From an uncultured Porphyromonas sp. (GTDB lineage: Bacteria > Bacteroidota > Bacteroidia > Bacteroidales > Porphyromonadaceae): DNA of 64,000 nt. A model generated the notes under the pieces. The model was not told the origin of the DNA, ran no database searches, and worked only from the letters and a program-made list of their open reading frames with translations. This document shows, one piece after another, positions 48,956 through 57,660 of this stretch. The position numbers were made by a program, and so were the translations under genes. The DNA lies in NCBI RefSeq assembly GCF_900541275.1, contig NZ_UQJH01000001.1, positions 186,001 to 250,000 on the forward strand, written 5' to 3'. The first letter of the stretch is position 1. Each line of letters opens with the position of its first letter.

Positions 48956-50032
48956 TCACTCTCCGTCTTTTGTCTTACTAATCTCTCTTAGCTTATCCAG
49001 CTCTTCTCTCAGGCGCTTCACCTCCTTGGAGAGGTCGTAGATCTGCTTATCTAACAGAGGAAGACGATCGACCACGGCAGCGCTTCGCATCGCCTTGACG
49101 TAAGGTCTCCCGGGGTAGCCAAACCAGCTGCTACCCTCCTCCTCAATGCTCGCCATAATGCCTGTCTTAGCCCCAAAGGTCACACGATCGGCAGTCTTAA
49201 GATGACCGGCTATACCCACCTGTCCCCCCAGTCGATTCCACTGGCCGATGGTTGTCGAGCCGGCAACGCCGGACTGAGCAGCAATAGCAGTATGCTCCTT
49301 CACCTCGCAATTATGGGCGATCTGGACGAGGTTGTCGATCTTTACCCCACGCCGTATGATCGTTGCGTCAAGGACCGCACGATCAATGCAGGCATTAGCC
49401 CCTATCTCCACATCATCCTCAAGGATTACCTTACCGGTCTGGGGGATCTTGTCCCATCCCTCAGCAGTGGGGGCAAATCCAAATCCATCTGCCCCTAAGA
49501 CCGCTCCCGAGTGAAGGATGCATCGGTCTCCGACGATCGTTCGGTTGCTGATCGTCACCTGCTGATAGATCTTACAGTCCGCCCCCACGAGGCAGTCCTC
49601 ACCTATGTATACCTGAGCACGGACGATCGTACGGGGACCCACCTTACTGTTCCTACCTATATAGACAAAAGGTCCCACAGAAGCTGTCGGATCCACATCA
49701 GCAGACGGATCCACAATGGCAAATTGCGAGATCCCCGCCTCCGGCTCGGACCCATCGCGGATCACGCTCAACAACTTTGCCAAGCTGTCATAAGGGTCTG
49801 CTACACGGATCAGGGTCGCCTTCACTTCAGAGGTCGGCTGATAGTCAGCCTGCACCAGCACCGCACTACACTTAGTCGTATAGAGGTAATGCTCATAGGT
49901 AGGATTAGCGAGGAAAGTCAGTGTCCCTGCCTTCCCATTCTCTATCCCGCCAAAGTCATGAAGCTCCACATTAGGGTCTCCATCGACCACCCCATGAAGG
50001 AAGTCGGCCACCTCCTGAGCTGTATATCTCAT
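48956..50032 (-). CDS. lpxD: UDP-3-O-acylglucosamine N-acyltransferase
   Basis: LpxD adds the second acyl chain in lipid A synthesis. The 358-residue protein has an N-terminal uridine-binding domain (about 1-100, FLANPTYEHYLYTTKCSAVLV region), a hexapeptide-repeat beta-helix (about 105-310), and the catalytic His in QIAHNCEVKEHTAIAAQSG. A C-terminal coiled coil (KEVKRLREELDKLREI) ends the protein. It lies 12 bp after pyrF and just before lpxC/fabZ. Confidence 0.96.
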   Translation of the reverse strand: MRYTAQEVADFLHGVVDGDPNVELHDFGGIENGKAGTLTFLANPTYEHYLYTTKCSAVLVQADYQPTSEVKATLIRVADPYDSLAKLLSVIRDGSEPEAGISQFAIVDPSADVDPTASVGPFVYIGRNSKVGPRTIVRAQVYIGEDCLVGADCKIYQQVTISNRTIVGDRCILHSGAVLGADGFGFAPTAEGWDKIPQTGKVILEDDVEIGANACIDRAVLDATIIRRGVKIDNLVQIAHNCEVKEHTAIAAQSGVAGSTTIGQWNRLGGQVGIAGHLKTADRVTFGAKTGIMASIEEEGSSWFGYPGRPYVKAMRSAAVVDRLPLLDKQIYDLSKEVKRLREELDKLREISKTKDGE

Positions 50033-50044
50033 AAGCTTGTCTTC

Positions 50045-50875
50045 TCAAATAACGTGATGCTTCCTAAGCTCGCACTCCATCTCCACCTGCAAGGCGAGAC
50101 TCTTTGCTCGCGCTGCCTCAGCAAAGTCCTCCCCCTTGGAGGCAAAGATAATACCGCGTGATGAGTTTACTATAAGACCACACTCACTAGTCATGCCATA
50201 GCTGCACACCTCCTCGAGTGATCCGCCCTGCTTACCCACACCGGGTACGAGGAGGAAATACTCGGGAGCGATCTCGCGGATCTGACTGAAGAGCGTCGCC
50301 TGTGTTGCCCCAGCGACAAACATCAGCTGCTCATCACTGGCCCACGAGGTCGCTGTCTCTAGGACAGCCTGATAGAGCAGCCGTCCACCCTCCAATCTCA
50401 AGTGCTGGAAGTCTGCCGAGCCGGCATTGGATGTAAGGGCAAGGAGCACCGTCCAGCGGTCCTTATACGCTAGGAAAGGAGAGATGCTGTCTCGACCCAT
50501 ATAGGGAGCAGTGGTGACGGCATCCGCTCCCAGCTCCTCGAAGGCAGCTCGCGCATACTGTGCCGAGGTATTACCGATATCCCCTCGCTTGGCATCGAGG
50601 ATCACCATAATCTCAGGATACTTATTATGAATATACTCAATAGTCTTCCCGAGTACCTCCAAGCCCTCAGCGCCTAATGGCTCATAGAATGCCTCATTGG
50701 GCTTATATGCCACGACAATGTCTGCCGTAGCATCGATGATCGCTTTATTGAAAGTCAAGACTCCCTCAGCAGTCTGAGGGAGATGAGGAGGAAGTAGAGT
50801 GGAGTCACTATCCAGACCGACACAGAGGAAGGACTTCTTACGTCTGATCTGGTCAATAAGTTTCTGCTTATTCAT
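50045..50875 (-). CDS. pyrF: Orotidine-5'-phosphate decarboxylase
   Basis: Catalyses the last step of UMP synthesis. This is a class 2 type enzyme of 276 residues: LCVGLDSD is near residue 17, catalytic Lys-Asp are in VILDAKRGDIGNTSAQYA near 91, and the phosphate-binding end is FLLVPGVGKQGG and VNSSRGIIFAS. It starts 26 bp after a TAnnTTTG box and precedes lpxD by 12 bp, so it heads the lipid A operon. Confidence 0.95.
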   Translation of the reverse strand: MNKQKLIDQIRRKKSFLCVGLDSDSTLLPPHLPQTAEGVLTFNKAIIDATADIVVAYKPNEAFYEPLGAEGLEVLGKTIEYIHNKYPEIMVILDAKRGDIGNTSAQYARAAFEELGADAVTTAPYMGRDSISPFLAYKDRWTVLLALTSNAGSADFQHLRLEGGRLLYQAVLETATSWASDEQLMFVAGATQATLFSQIREIAPEYFLLVPGVGKQGGSLEEVCSYGMTSECGLIVNSSRGIIFASKGEDFAEAARAKSLALQVEMECELRKHHVI

Positions 50876-50901
50876 TTCTCAGTATCCGTATTGCATTCGG
50901 G

Positions 50902-50909
50902 CAAAGGTA
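50902..50909 (-). promoter_or_regulatory. Bacteroidetes-type -7 box (TACCTTTG) for pyrF-lpx operon
   Basis: TACCTTTG on the minus strand, 26 bp before the pyrF ATG, with a TTTG 12 bp further upstream. The rest of the 260-bp gap to ilvE (50876-51135) shows no gene and no repeat element. Confidence 0.5.
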
Positions 50910-51135
50910 ATGATTTTTGCCCAAATCTGCTGCGCAGCTTTCGTCCCCTAGTACCACCGATTGGGCTAAATCTGCAGTAACTGGATGTATAGTAGTACGG
51001 ACCATATAAAGGGGATATTCAGAGGCACAGAAAAGAGCTATGAGGCTAATGCAAAGCGAGATGCACTACGATAAGGTCAAGACAATTCCGTACAGAGTTA
51101 AAGACGGGGCATTGATATAATATTGGTGATGGATT

Positions 51136-52176
51136 TCACTCTGCCCCGGGCTGCAGATCGACCTCAGTCAGCCAGCCGTGACGGTCGGGAAGTCTGCCGG
51201 ATTGTATGCCGGTGAGGTGGTCGTAGAGCTCACGGCAGACCGGGCCCGGCTCATCGCCATAGTCGTATATCCTACCTGTATCGAGGTCGACTATCTTGCT
51301 GATGGGACATATCACAGCGGCAGTACCACAGGCAGCGGCTTCATCAAGGGTACTTAGCTCCTCCACAGGGACGGGTCGTCGCTCCACTGTTAACCCTAGA
51401 TCGCCAGCGATGGTCATCAGACTATCGTTGGTCACAGAGGCGAGGATCGACTTGGACTGCGGGGTAATGTATGTTTTCCCCCTTATCCCAAAGAAATTGG
51501 CCGATCCACACTCGTCAATGAACTTCTTCTCTTGCGGATCTAAGAAAAGGCATCCCCCTCGATAGCCCTCCTCATACGCCTCATGCATCGCACGGAAAGA
51601 GGCAGCGTAGTTGCCGCCCACCTTAAACCTCCCTGTGCCTCGCGGAGCCGCCCGGTCATACGATCGCTGGATCACTACTGGTACAGAGGTGACACCACGC
51701 TTGAAGTATGGCCCCACTGGGCAAGCATAAATCGAGAAGAGGTACTCGCTGCTCTCGCTCACACCGACATGAGGTCCCATACCTATCACAAGAGGTCTTA
51801 AGTAGAGGGCAGCACCTGAGCCGTAGGGAGGCACAAAGCGGCTATTATGCTTCACCACCAATTGGCATGCCTCTAAGAAAAGATCCTCCGGCACCTCGGG
51901 CATCATAATCCCGGCACAGGAGTTTTGTAGGCGTCGAGCATTCTCCTCAGGTCTGAAGAGACAGACTCGACCATCCTGACATCGAAAGGCCTTGAGTCCC
52001 TCAAAGGCCTGCTGGCCATAATTAAGCCCCGTGGCTGCGAGATGAACCGCCACCGTTGGGTCGGCACACAGCTCAGGCCTGCTCCACACCCCCCTAGAGT
52101 AATAGCTCCGAACGTTATAGTCCGTAGGATAATAACCGAAAGTCAGTGACTCCCAGTTGGTCTCTTCTTGTGGCAT
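51136..52176 (-). CDS. ilvE: Branched-chain amino acid aminotransferase
   Basis: A PLP-dependent fold-type IV aminotransferase, 346 residues, that interconverts Leu, Ile and Val with their 2-oxo acids. LNYGQQAFEGLKAFR is near residue 51, the Schiff-base Lys is in TGRFKVGGNYAAS, the cofactor motif is FIDECGSANFF, and the C-terminal substrate motif is EAAACGTAAVICPI. This is the IlvE type rather than D-amino-acid transaminase by length. It follows the GH57 gene by 18 bp at the end of the glycogen cluster. Confidence 0.95.
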   Translation of the reverse strand: MPQEETNWESLTFGYYPTDYNVRSYYSRGVWSRPELCADPTVAVHLAATGLNYGQQAFEGLKAFRCQDGRVCLFRPEENARRLQNSCAGIMMPEVPEDLFLEACQLVVKHNSRFVPPYGSGAALYLRPLVIGMGPHVGVSESSEYLFSIYACPVGPYFKRGVTSVPVVIQRSYDRAAPRGTGRFKVGGNYAASFRAMHEAYEEGYRGGCLFLDPQEKKFIDECGSANFFGIRGKTYITPQSKSILASVTNDSLMTIAGDLGLTVERRPVPVEELSTLDEAAACGTAAVICPISKIVDLDTGRIYDYGDEPGPVCRELYDHLTGIQSGRLPDRHGWLTEVDLQPGAE

Positions 52177-52194
52177 TGCTTAGCTCTCTTGCTC

Positions 52195-53529
52195 TTACTT
52201 TGCTTTTTTGGTGGTACTGGTACGCTTGACTGGCTTTTCCGCTCTCAGCTTATGGAGCTCCTCCTGTAGTGCTGTGATCTCCTCGCCCTGGTTCTCGATC
52301 GTCTTGAGGAGTGCATTGAGCTCTTCATTCTCGATCGAGCTGGGGTACTCCTCCTCTACGCGGAGGTGGAAGTCGCTCAGCACATTCATGTAGTTATTGA
52401 AGGCATCGTAGGGACTGCTGTATGGACTATAGAGACCGGAGTCCTTATTCTCCATAGCTGTGGACATATAGAGGAAGTGGTCACTGCTCTGGAGGTAGGC
52501 CCAGTCTTGCTTGATCCTCCTATTGCCACTCATACGGGTCCGCTCTGTCCACTCCACCAGCTTACCGAAGGCCTCCTGCTGGAGGATGTTGCCGAGCCAG
52601 GACTTTGTTGTCTTCTCCTCCTCGGACCAAGAGATGGTGTCCAGGACGCTGATCTCATCCTCCGGCTGGAGCTGAGCAAAGACCTCGGATGGTGTCGCCA
52701 TCTCCAGCCCGGCTCGCTCGATGTACTCCGGTAGTGCTCGGAAGAAGTCGAAGATCCCCGATGAGGCAGGACATAGATTACCAAGCACATCGTAGCTCAT
52801 ATCGAGGTAGGTCACCTGTTCCCCCTTGCCCCGATCAGCGAGCCAAGAGGCGTACTTGTCGGCTGTCAGCGGATACTCGTCCCAGCTCTGATCGCAGAAG
52901 CGTCGAGAGAGGTCCTCCGACAGAGCGGCATGCCTCATCAGGAGATGAAGCTCAGGCACTACTGCACTTTGGTAGACGAAGTCGGGACTCTTCCATCCCA
53001 GCACATGCTTAGCACCCTCGGTAAGCATTCCGTGGAATCCCATCTCCGAGACTGCAAGAGCAATGTCGTCATCATAGAGGAGCTCGGTGTTGCGTAGCAC
53101 CTTTGGCTCGTAATTGAATATCGCCTTGAGAGCCGTGACATGCATCCCCACCTGACCCTTAAACTCCGCCTTGGACGGGGCAAGAGAGGATAGACTATGG
53201 GCGTAAGGCTCTGCCAGTAGCTCCACGCATCCGGTCTCAGTGAGCTTACGGAAGCTGTCGATTAGCTCCGGCGTGTACATCTCTATCTGATCCAAAGCAG
53301 TTCCGGAGATAGCGAAAGCGACCTTCACCCTACCCTTTGACTCCTGGATCAGGTCGTAGATCATCTTATTAGCCGGCAAATAGGATCGCTCGGCAGCAGA
53401 CCTCATATACTGCTCGTTGAGAAAGTCATCGAAGTAGTAGTGGTCATTACCTATGTCGAAAAATCGGTAGCGCTTCAGGCGGAAAGGCTGATGCAGCTGA
53501 AAGACGAGGCAGAGTTTTTTCTTATCCAT
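52195..53529 (-). CDS. GH57-family alpha-amylase-like glycoside hydrolase
   Basis: A 444-residue cytoplasmic family 57 hydrolase. LVFQLHQPFRLKRYRFFDIG at the N-terminus is typical, as is the CVELLAEPYAHSLSSL motif near residue 92 and the NTELLYDDDIALAVSEMGFHG strand (in parts NTELLYDD and MGFHGMLTEG). A C-terminal helix with heptad-like Glu/Leu residues (ENQGEEITALQEELHKL) and a Lys-rich tail follow. GH57 enzymes remodel alpha-glucans or branch glycogen. Cotranscription with a glycosyltransferase and a debranching enzyme supports glycogen metabolism. Confidence 0.9.
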   Translation of the reverse strand: MDKKKLCLVFQLHQPFRLKRYRFFDIGNDHYYFDDFLNEQYMRSAAERSYLPANKMIYDLIQESKGRVKVAFAISGTALDQIEMYTPELIDSFRKLTETGCVELLAEPYAHSLSSLAPSKAEFKGQVGMHVTALKAIFNYEPKVLRNTELLYDDDIALAVSEMGFHGMLTEGAKHVLGWKSPDFVYQSAVVPELHLLMRHAALSEDLSRRFCDQSWDEYPLTADKYASWLADRGKGEQVTYLDMSYDVLGNLCPASSGIFDFFRALPEYIERAGLEMATPSEVFAQLQPEDEISVLDTISWSEEEKTTKSWLGNILQQEAFGKLVEWTERTRMSGNRRIKQDWAYLQSSDHFLYMSTAMENKDSGLYSPYSSPYDAFNNYMNVLSDFHLRVEEEYPSSIENEELNALLKTIENQGEEITALQEELHKLRAEKPVKRTSTTKKAK

Positions 53530-53583
53530 AGTAAGAGTTTATCTATCTGGCAGGTTATTCAAAAAAGGTATCAGGGGGTATCA

Positions 53584-54846
53584 TCACCGTCCAAGGACCT
53601 GATCGTAGAGACCACGTATCTTGAGCGCCACTTTATCCCAAGTGATCCCGGCTACCTCATCCAGACCCCTCTGAGAGAGGAGATCGTGAAGAGCAGGATA
53701 GGTGACGAGAGCGTACATCGCGTCCGCCATAGCATCTACATCCCAGTAGTCGAGCTTGATCGCGTAGGTGAGTATCTCAGAGCATCCTGACTGCTTAGAG
53801 ATGATACAGGGGACGCCGCACTGCATCGCCTCGAGAGGGGTAATCCCAAAGGGCTCCGATACAGAGGGCATCACGTAGACATCGCTGGCATGGTACACCT
53901 CATACACCTGACGACCCTTCATAAAGCCTGTGAAGTGGAAGCGGTCCGAGATGCGCTTCTCCGCTACCAGGCGGATCATCTCATCCATCTTGTCTCCGCT
54001 TCCGGCCATCACGAAACGCACATCTCTCTTCTTGGCCAGCACACGTGCTGCCGCCTCCACGAAGTACTCAGGTCCCTTCTGCATTGTCAGTCGACCGAGG
54101 AAGGTTATCACTTTATCCTTAACACCTCGCTTATCCGGGATATTGAGGATTGACTCCTCGAGAGGGATCACGGCGTTGTGCACGGCGGTCACCTTGGCGG
54201 GATCCTGATGATACTTCTCGATCACTGTCCGACGGGTCAGCTCGCTCACACACATAATATGATCGGCATGGTCCATACCATCCTTCTCAATGGCATAGAC
54301 AGTGGGATTGACGTTGCCACGACTGCGGTCAAAGTCTGTCGCGTGTACATGGATCACGAGTGGTACTCCGAGGATCTGCTTAGCGTGAATCCCGGCAGGA
54401 TAGGTCACCCAGTCGTGAGCGTGTACAAGGTCATAGCGATCGGCACGGGCAACGACACCTGCTACGATAGAGTAGTTATTGATCTCATCAATAAGGTTGT
54501 CCCCATACTTCCCGGAGAATTGGATGCACCCTATATCGTCCGTCAGCATGTACCTAAAGTCTGCGTAGATGTGATCCCTCAGGTGATAATACATCTCCGG
54601 GCTCATCACGCGACCGATCCGCTCCTCGAGGTACTCTCTTGAGGGATCCTGATAGACGATCGGCACCTCGCTGGCTCCGATGATACTCATATACGAGCTG
54701 TCCTCATCTCCGGATGGTGCAGGCAGCATGAGTGTAATGTCCATATCCTCCTGCGAGGAAAGTCCCTTGGTGATGCCATAGGTAGCAGTCCCGAGACCTC
54801 CGGAGATGTGAGGGGGAAACTCCCAGCCAAGCATAAGTGCTTTCAT
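53584..54846 (-). CDS. GT-B glycosyltransferase, probable glycogen/alpha-glucan synthase
   Basis: A 420-residue GT-B glycosyltransferase of the GT4/GT5-like group. The N-terminal LGWEFPPHISGGLGTATYG resembles the K-x-G-G-L motif of glycogen synthases. The donor-binding half shows GRLTMQKGPEYFVEAA near residue 250 and the E-x7-E motif EPFGITPLEAMQCG near 333. The linked GH57 and debranching enzyme genes point to glycogen. It starts 28 bp after the GDE stop. The reaction (UDP- or ADP-glucose) is not determined. Confidence 0.87.
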   Translation of the reverse strand: MKALMLGWEFPPHISGGLGTATYGITKGLSSQEDMDITLMLPAPSGDEDSSYMSIIGASEVPIVYQDPSREYLEERIGRVMSPEMYYHLRDHIYADFRYMLTDDIGCIQFSGKYGDNLIDEINNYSIVAGVVARADRYDLVHAHDWVTYPAGIHAKQILGVPLVIHVHATDFDRSRGNVNPTVYAIEKDGMDHADHIMCVSELTRRTVIEKYHQDPAKVTAVHNAVIPLEESILNIPDKRGVKDKVITFLGRLTMQKGPEYFVEAAARVLAKKRDVRFVMAGSGDKMDEMIRLVAEKRISDRFHFTGFMKGRQVYEVYHASDVYVMPSVSEPFGITPLEAMQCGVPCIISKQSGCSEILTYAIKLDYWDVDAMADAMYALVTYPALHDLLSQRGLDEVAGITWDKVALKIRGLYDQVLGR

Positions 54847-54874
54847 ACGATTACTCCTGTCCTGCTAATGGTGC

Positions 54875-56968
54875 TTATTCCTTACGCTCTGTGTCGAGAG
54901 CCTTATCTCCCCGCTCAGACTCCTCCGTCACTGCTGCCTCCTCATCAGCGCCTCCACGACCTTGGTCAGGCGAGGAGGAGTGGTGAGAGGTCATACTGAG
55001 GAAGGAGTCATAGAGGTCTCCCTCCTCATCCCAGATACTCTTGTACTCCACCATACGATTGACGATGCGGAGTATGGCCGAGACGCTCATCATGAAGGAG
55101 AGGTCACTCCGCCCTCTGTAGGGCGGAGTCCCGTCATAGATCTCCGAGATGGTGCCGATGCCATTGAGGCTAAGCTCTTCCTCAAAGGGGATAAGCATTC
55201 GGTCTACGAAGAAGAGGCCGGTCCGCTTGAAGAGCTTCAGATACGCACTGAGGTAATAGTAAAGGGTCCAGGGCCACGCACCACCCTGTACATATGCGTA
55301 GTAGCGCTCTCTCTGATTGCCCCCCGCGTAGCCTTTGTAGAGTGGACTGACCGGTGAGAGCGAGCGCAGCCCCTTAGGGGTCAGTAGCTCCTTGGTCACA
55401 TAGTCGAGGACCGATCGCTGCAGCTTGCGAGACATAGGTGAGTAGGTTAGTCCCACAGCGATGATCTGACTCGGACGGACGCTCCAGTCGAGCGGACGAC
55501 CATCAGCCACGTAGTCGAGCAGGTAGCCATGCTCATTGACAAAGGTCCGGATGAAGCTCTCACGTACTTGATCGATCAGCTCCGTCACCTCCTCGTCCTC
55601 TTGCAGGTCATATAGGAAACGATAGAAGCAGAGGGCATTATACCACAGAGCATTATACTCCACGATATAGCCACGCCGATCCACAACTGCTGCCCCGTCG
55701 ATGATCGTTCCCATCCAGGTGATCGGCCGCCGATCCTCTCCCGGATCGGCGTATAGCAGGCCATTTCGCCGCATCTCCAGCAAGGGGACACGACCCTCCC
55801 TGATGTAGCGGATCGCTCGTCTGAGTGTCGCACCATATCTCTTTTTCGTCTCCTCCTTACCTGCCCATCGATAGTAGTCCTGGATCGCATTGGCTACCCA
55901 GAGGAGGCTGTCCGGCTGCCAGATGTCCTCGATCACCGAATCCTCCTCTCCCTCATCGAGATAAGACCAGATCGCAGGCAGAGCCGTGTCCATTACTTTT
56001 TGATAGAGCTCAGGCTCACCGATACCGAAGCTGCACGCTGTGAGCCCCACCATCTCGTCCCTCAGGCGGACCCCATACCAGGGGTATCCAGCCTTGAGGT
56101 AAGACTTTCCCGGTCGAGGTTCGTAGTAAAATTGCCGTGCTGAGCGTCTGAGACAAGTAGCAAAGGTATCGGCCACACCATAGCTCCGGAGGGCCTCCTC
56201 AAACGTCACTTCCAGAGTCTCCGGGTCAATGGCGCGATCAGATGCAGATAGGATGATATCCTCACCACGGCGGATATTAAGGGAGAAGAAACCAGGGACT
56301 GGCAGGTCCTCGACACATGCATTGCCCCGCTCCGCCTCTCTGTCGTAAAAGAAATCTCTATACCATGTCGGCTCCTGGTGCCATACCGCATCATACTTGG
56401 AGAGCTGCATATAGAGACGAGGCATCCCCTTATAGAGGCAAAGGGATACCCCATGATCCTCGCTGGTGTAACTCCAGTCGATTTTGTCATTGATATGTGT
56501 CAGCTCCCTCACGGTACGGAAAGCTAGCATCGGCATGAGCCTCAGGGTCGTCTCAGAGTGCGCCTCCAAGAGGCGGTAGCGGATCAGGAGCTGATTGATC
56601 TTAGACGAGAAGACGATCTCCTTAGAGAGAACTACCCCACCAACGCGATAAATCGTCCGGGGGCACTCCTCAACGGAGAATTCGCGGATATACTTATGCC
56701 CGTTTGGACATAGGGTCCCGTCATGATATTTATGCACGGCGAGGTGAAACTCTGCCCCGTGCTGGATCACCGTCTCGTCCATAGATGAGAGGAGCACATC
56801 GGGATCGCTCTCCGACGGCACCACCAGTAGCCCATGGTACTTACGCGTATTGCATCCCACGACCGATGAGCAGTGGTAAGCACCACGACTATTGGCATGA
56901 AGAAGCTCGAGGGGTAGCGCAGTCCCCAAGTTGGTCATGATACGACGATCAAACTTCTGATAACTCAT
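54875..56968 (-). CDS. Glycogen debranching enzyme (amylo-alpha-1,6-glucosidase type)
   Basis: From the start at 56968 the protein has 697 residues. The N-terminal GDE_N-type domain (about 1-220) shows NSRGAYHCSSVVGCNTRKYHG and the C-terminal (alpha/alpha)6 GDE_C domain carries PDSLLWVANAIQDYYRWAGK and GYAGGNQRERYYAYVQGGAWPW (quoted in parts: GGNQRERYYAYVQGGAWPW). An acidic, low-complexity tail ends the protein. Longer frames start at 57001 and 57037, but homologues begin near MSYQKFDRRIMTNL. It is the first gene of the GDE-GT-GH57-ilvE unit, with a TAnnTTTG box upstream. Confidence 0.88.
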   Translation of the reverse strand: MSYQKFDRRIMTNLGTALPLELLHANSRGAYHCSSVVGCNTRKYHGLLVVPSESDPDVLLSSMDETVIQHGAEFHLAVHKYHDGTLCPNGHKYIREFSVEECPRTIYRVGGVVLSKEIVFSSKINQLLIRYRLLEAHSETTLRLMPMLAFRTVRELTHINDKIDWSYTSEDHGVSLCLYKGMPRLYMQLSKYDAVWHQEPTWYRDFFYDREAERGNACVEDLPVPGFFSLNIRRGEDIILSASDRAIDPETLEVTFEEALRSYGVADTFATCLRRSARQFYYEPRPGKSYLKAGYPWYGVRLRDEMVGLTACSFGIGEPELYQKVMDTALPAIWSYLDEGEEDSVIEDIWQPDSLLWVANAIQDYYRWAGKEETKKRYGATLRRAIRYIREGRVPLLEMRRNGLLYADPGEDRRPITWMGTIIDGAAVVDRRGYIVEYNALWYNALCFYRFLYDLQEDEEVTELIDQVRESFIRTFVNEHGYLLDYVADGRPLDWSVRPSQIIAVGLTYSPMSRKLQRSVLDYVTKELLTPKGLRSLSPVSPLYKGYAGGNQRERYYAYVQGGAWPWTLYYYLSAYLKLFKRTGLFFVDRMLIPFEEELSLNGIGTISEIYDGTPPYRGRSDLSFMMSVSAILRIVNRMVEYKSIWDEEGDLYDSFLSMTSHHSSSPDQGRGGADEEAAVTEESERGDKALDTERKE

Positions 56969-57085
56969 ATACTCTGCTACTTTCGTGACGTGGTCTGACA
57001 TCCGGCATATCAGTAAGGTACCTCCTTCCCCCAGCATATCTGTGATTCCTTAGGACGTGATCGGTGCCTTCCTCCCTCCTCCCTT

Positions 57086-57093
57086 CAAATATA
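57086..57093 (-). promoter_or_regulatory. Bacteroidetes-type -7 box (TATATTTG) for the glycogen gene cluster
   Basis: TATATTTG on the minus strand matches TAnnTTTG, 48 bp before the first possible GDE start (57037) and 117 bp before the preferred one (56968). It could favour a start at 57037 or 57001. Confidence 0.4.
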
Positions 57094-57294
57094 CAAACAA
57101 TTTAGATTTCCTCGCTATTTATAACGGGACAAACGGCTATTTGGCAATCAATAGACTCGGCTCTTACTTCTCTTATCGGATACATGATAGCTACTCCCCA
57201 CACTCTCGCAATAATTTTCGATAGGGATATGGTGGTTTTTCTACCCATAGTTACCATGTAAGGTGTCCGCCATTAAAAGCCCTGTTTCTGGAAA

Positions 57295-57358
57295 AACTCT
57301 AATACCAATATTAGTAACGCCTAATATCGGTATTAGTCTTCTCTAATATCGGTATTAG
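57295..57358 (-). repeat. Triple-palindrome intergenic element, copy 5
   Basis: Units are CTAATACCAATATTAG (57299-57314), CTAATATCGGTATTAG (57321-57336) and CTAATATCGGTATTAG (57343-57358), with spacers TAACGC and TCTTCT. On the minus strand the first spacer reads AGAAGA, identical to that of copy 2, and the trailing flank is AGTT. This copy lacks the TTTTAC-type arm. Confidence 0.88.
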
Positions 57359-57596
57359 ATTAAGGAGGGGATTTTCTCTATCCGATGATGTCGGACACTC
57401 GGAGTCGGAAAATAGCTGCGATCTCTGATCTAGGTCCGTGCTAAGCAGTTTGGCTACTTGGTGTGTTTGATAAGGACGAACCTGAGGTCCTTGACAGCTC
57501 ACCCCACCTGTATATCCCACGAGACTATTGTTCCGAGAGTCCCATCTCGTTTCCTCTCTATTCAGGATGCCACCCTCTATGGACCCTTTTGTAGAT

Positions 57597-57634
57597 AAAA
57601 AAAGGGATGCATCCCGCTACAGGACACATCCCTT
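57597..57634 (-). terminator. Rho-independent terminator of the V-ATPase operon
   Basis: On the minus strand GGGATGTGTCCTG pairs with CGGGATGCATCCC (13 bp including G-U pairs, 3-nt loop), followed by seven U residues. It lies 26 bp after the stop codon of the K subunit. Confidence 0.9.
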
Positions 57635-57660
57635 ACTGAGAATTGATTAGGCTCTACTTA

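Larger units (their letters stand above)
56969..57660. other. About 690-bp intergenic region between GDE and the V-ATPase operon
   Basis: No gene is seen here. It holds the GDE -7 box (57086-57093), copy 5 of the triple-palindrome element (57295-57358) and the terminator of the V-ATPase operon (57597-57634). Part of 56969-57037 may be coding if GDE starts further upstream. Confidence 0.65.
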
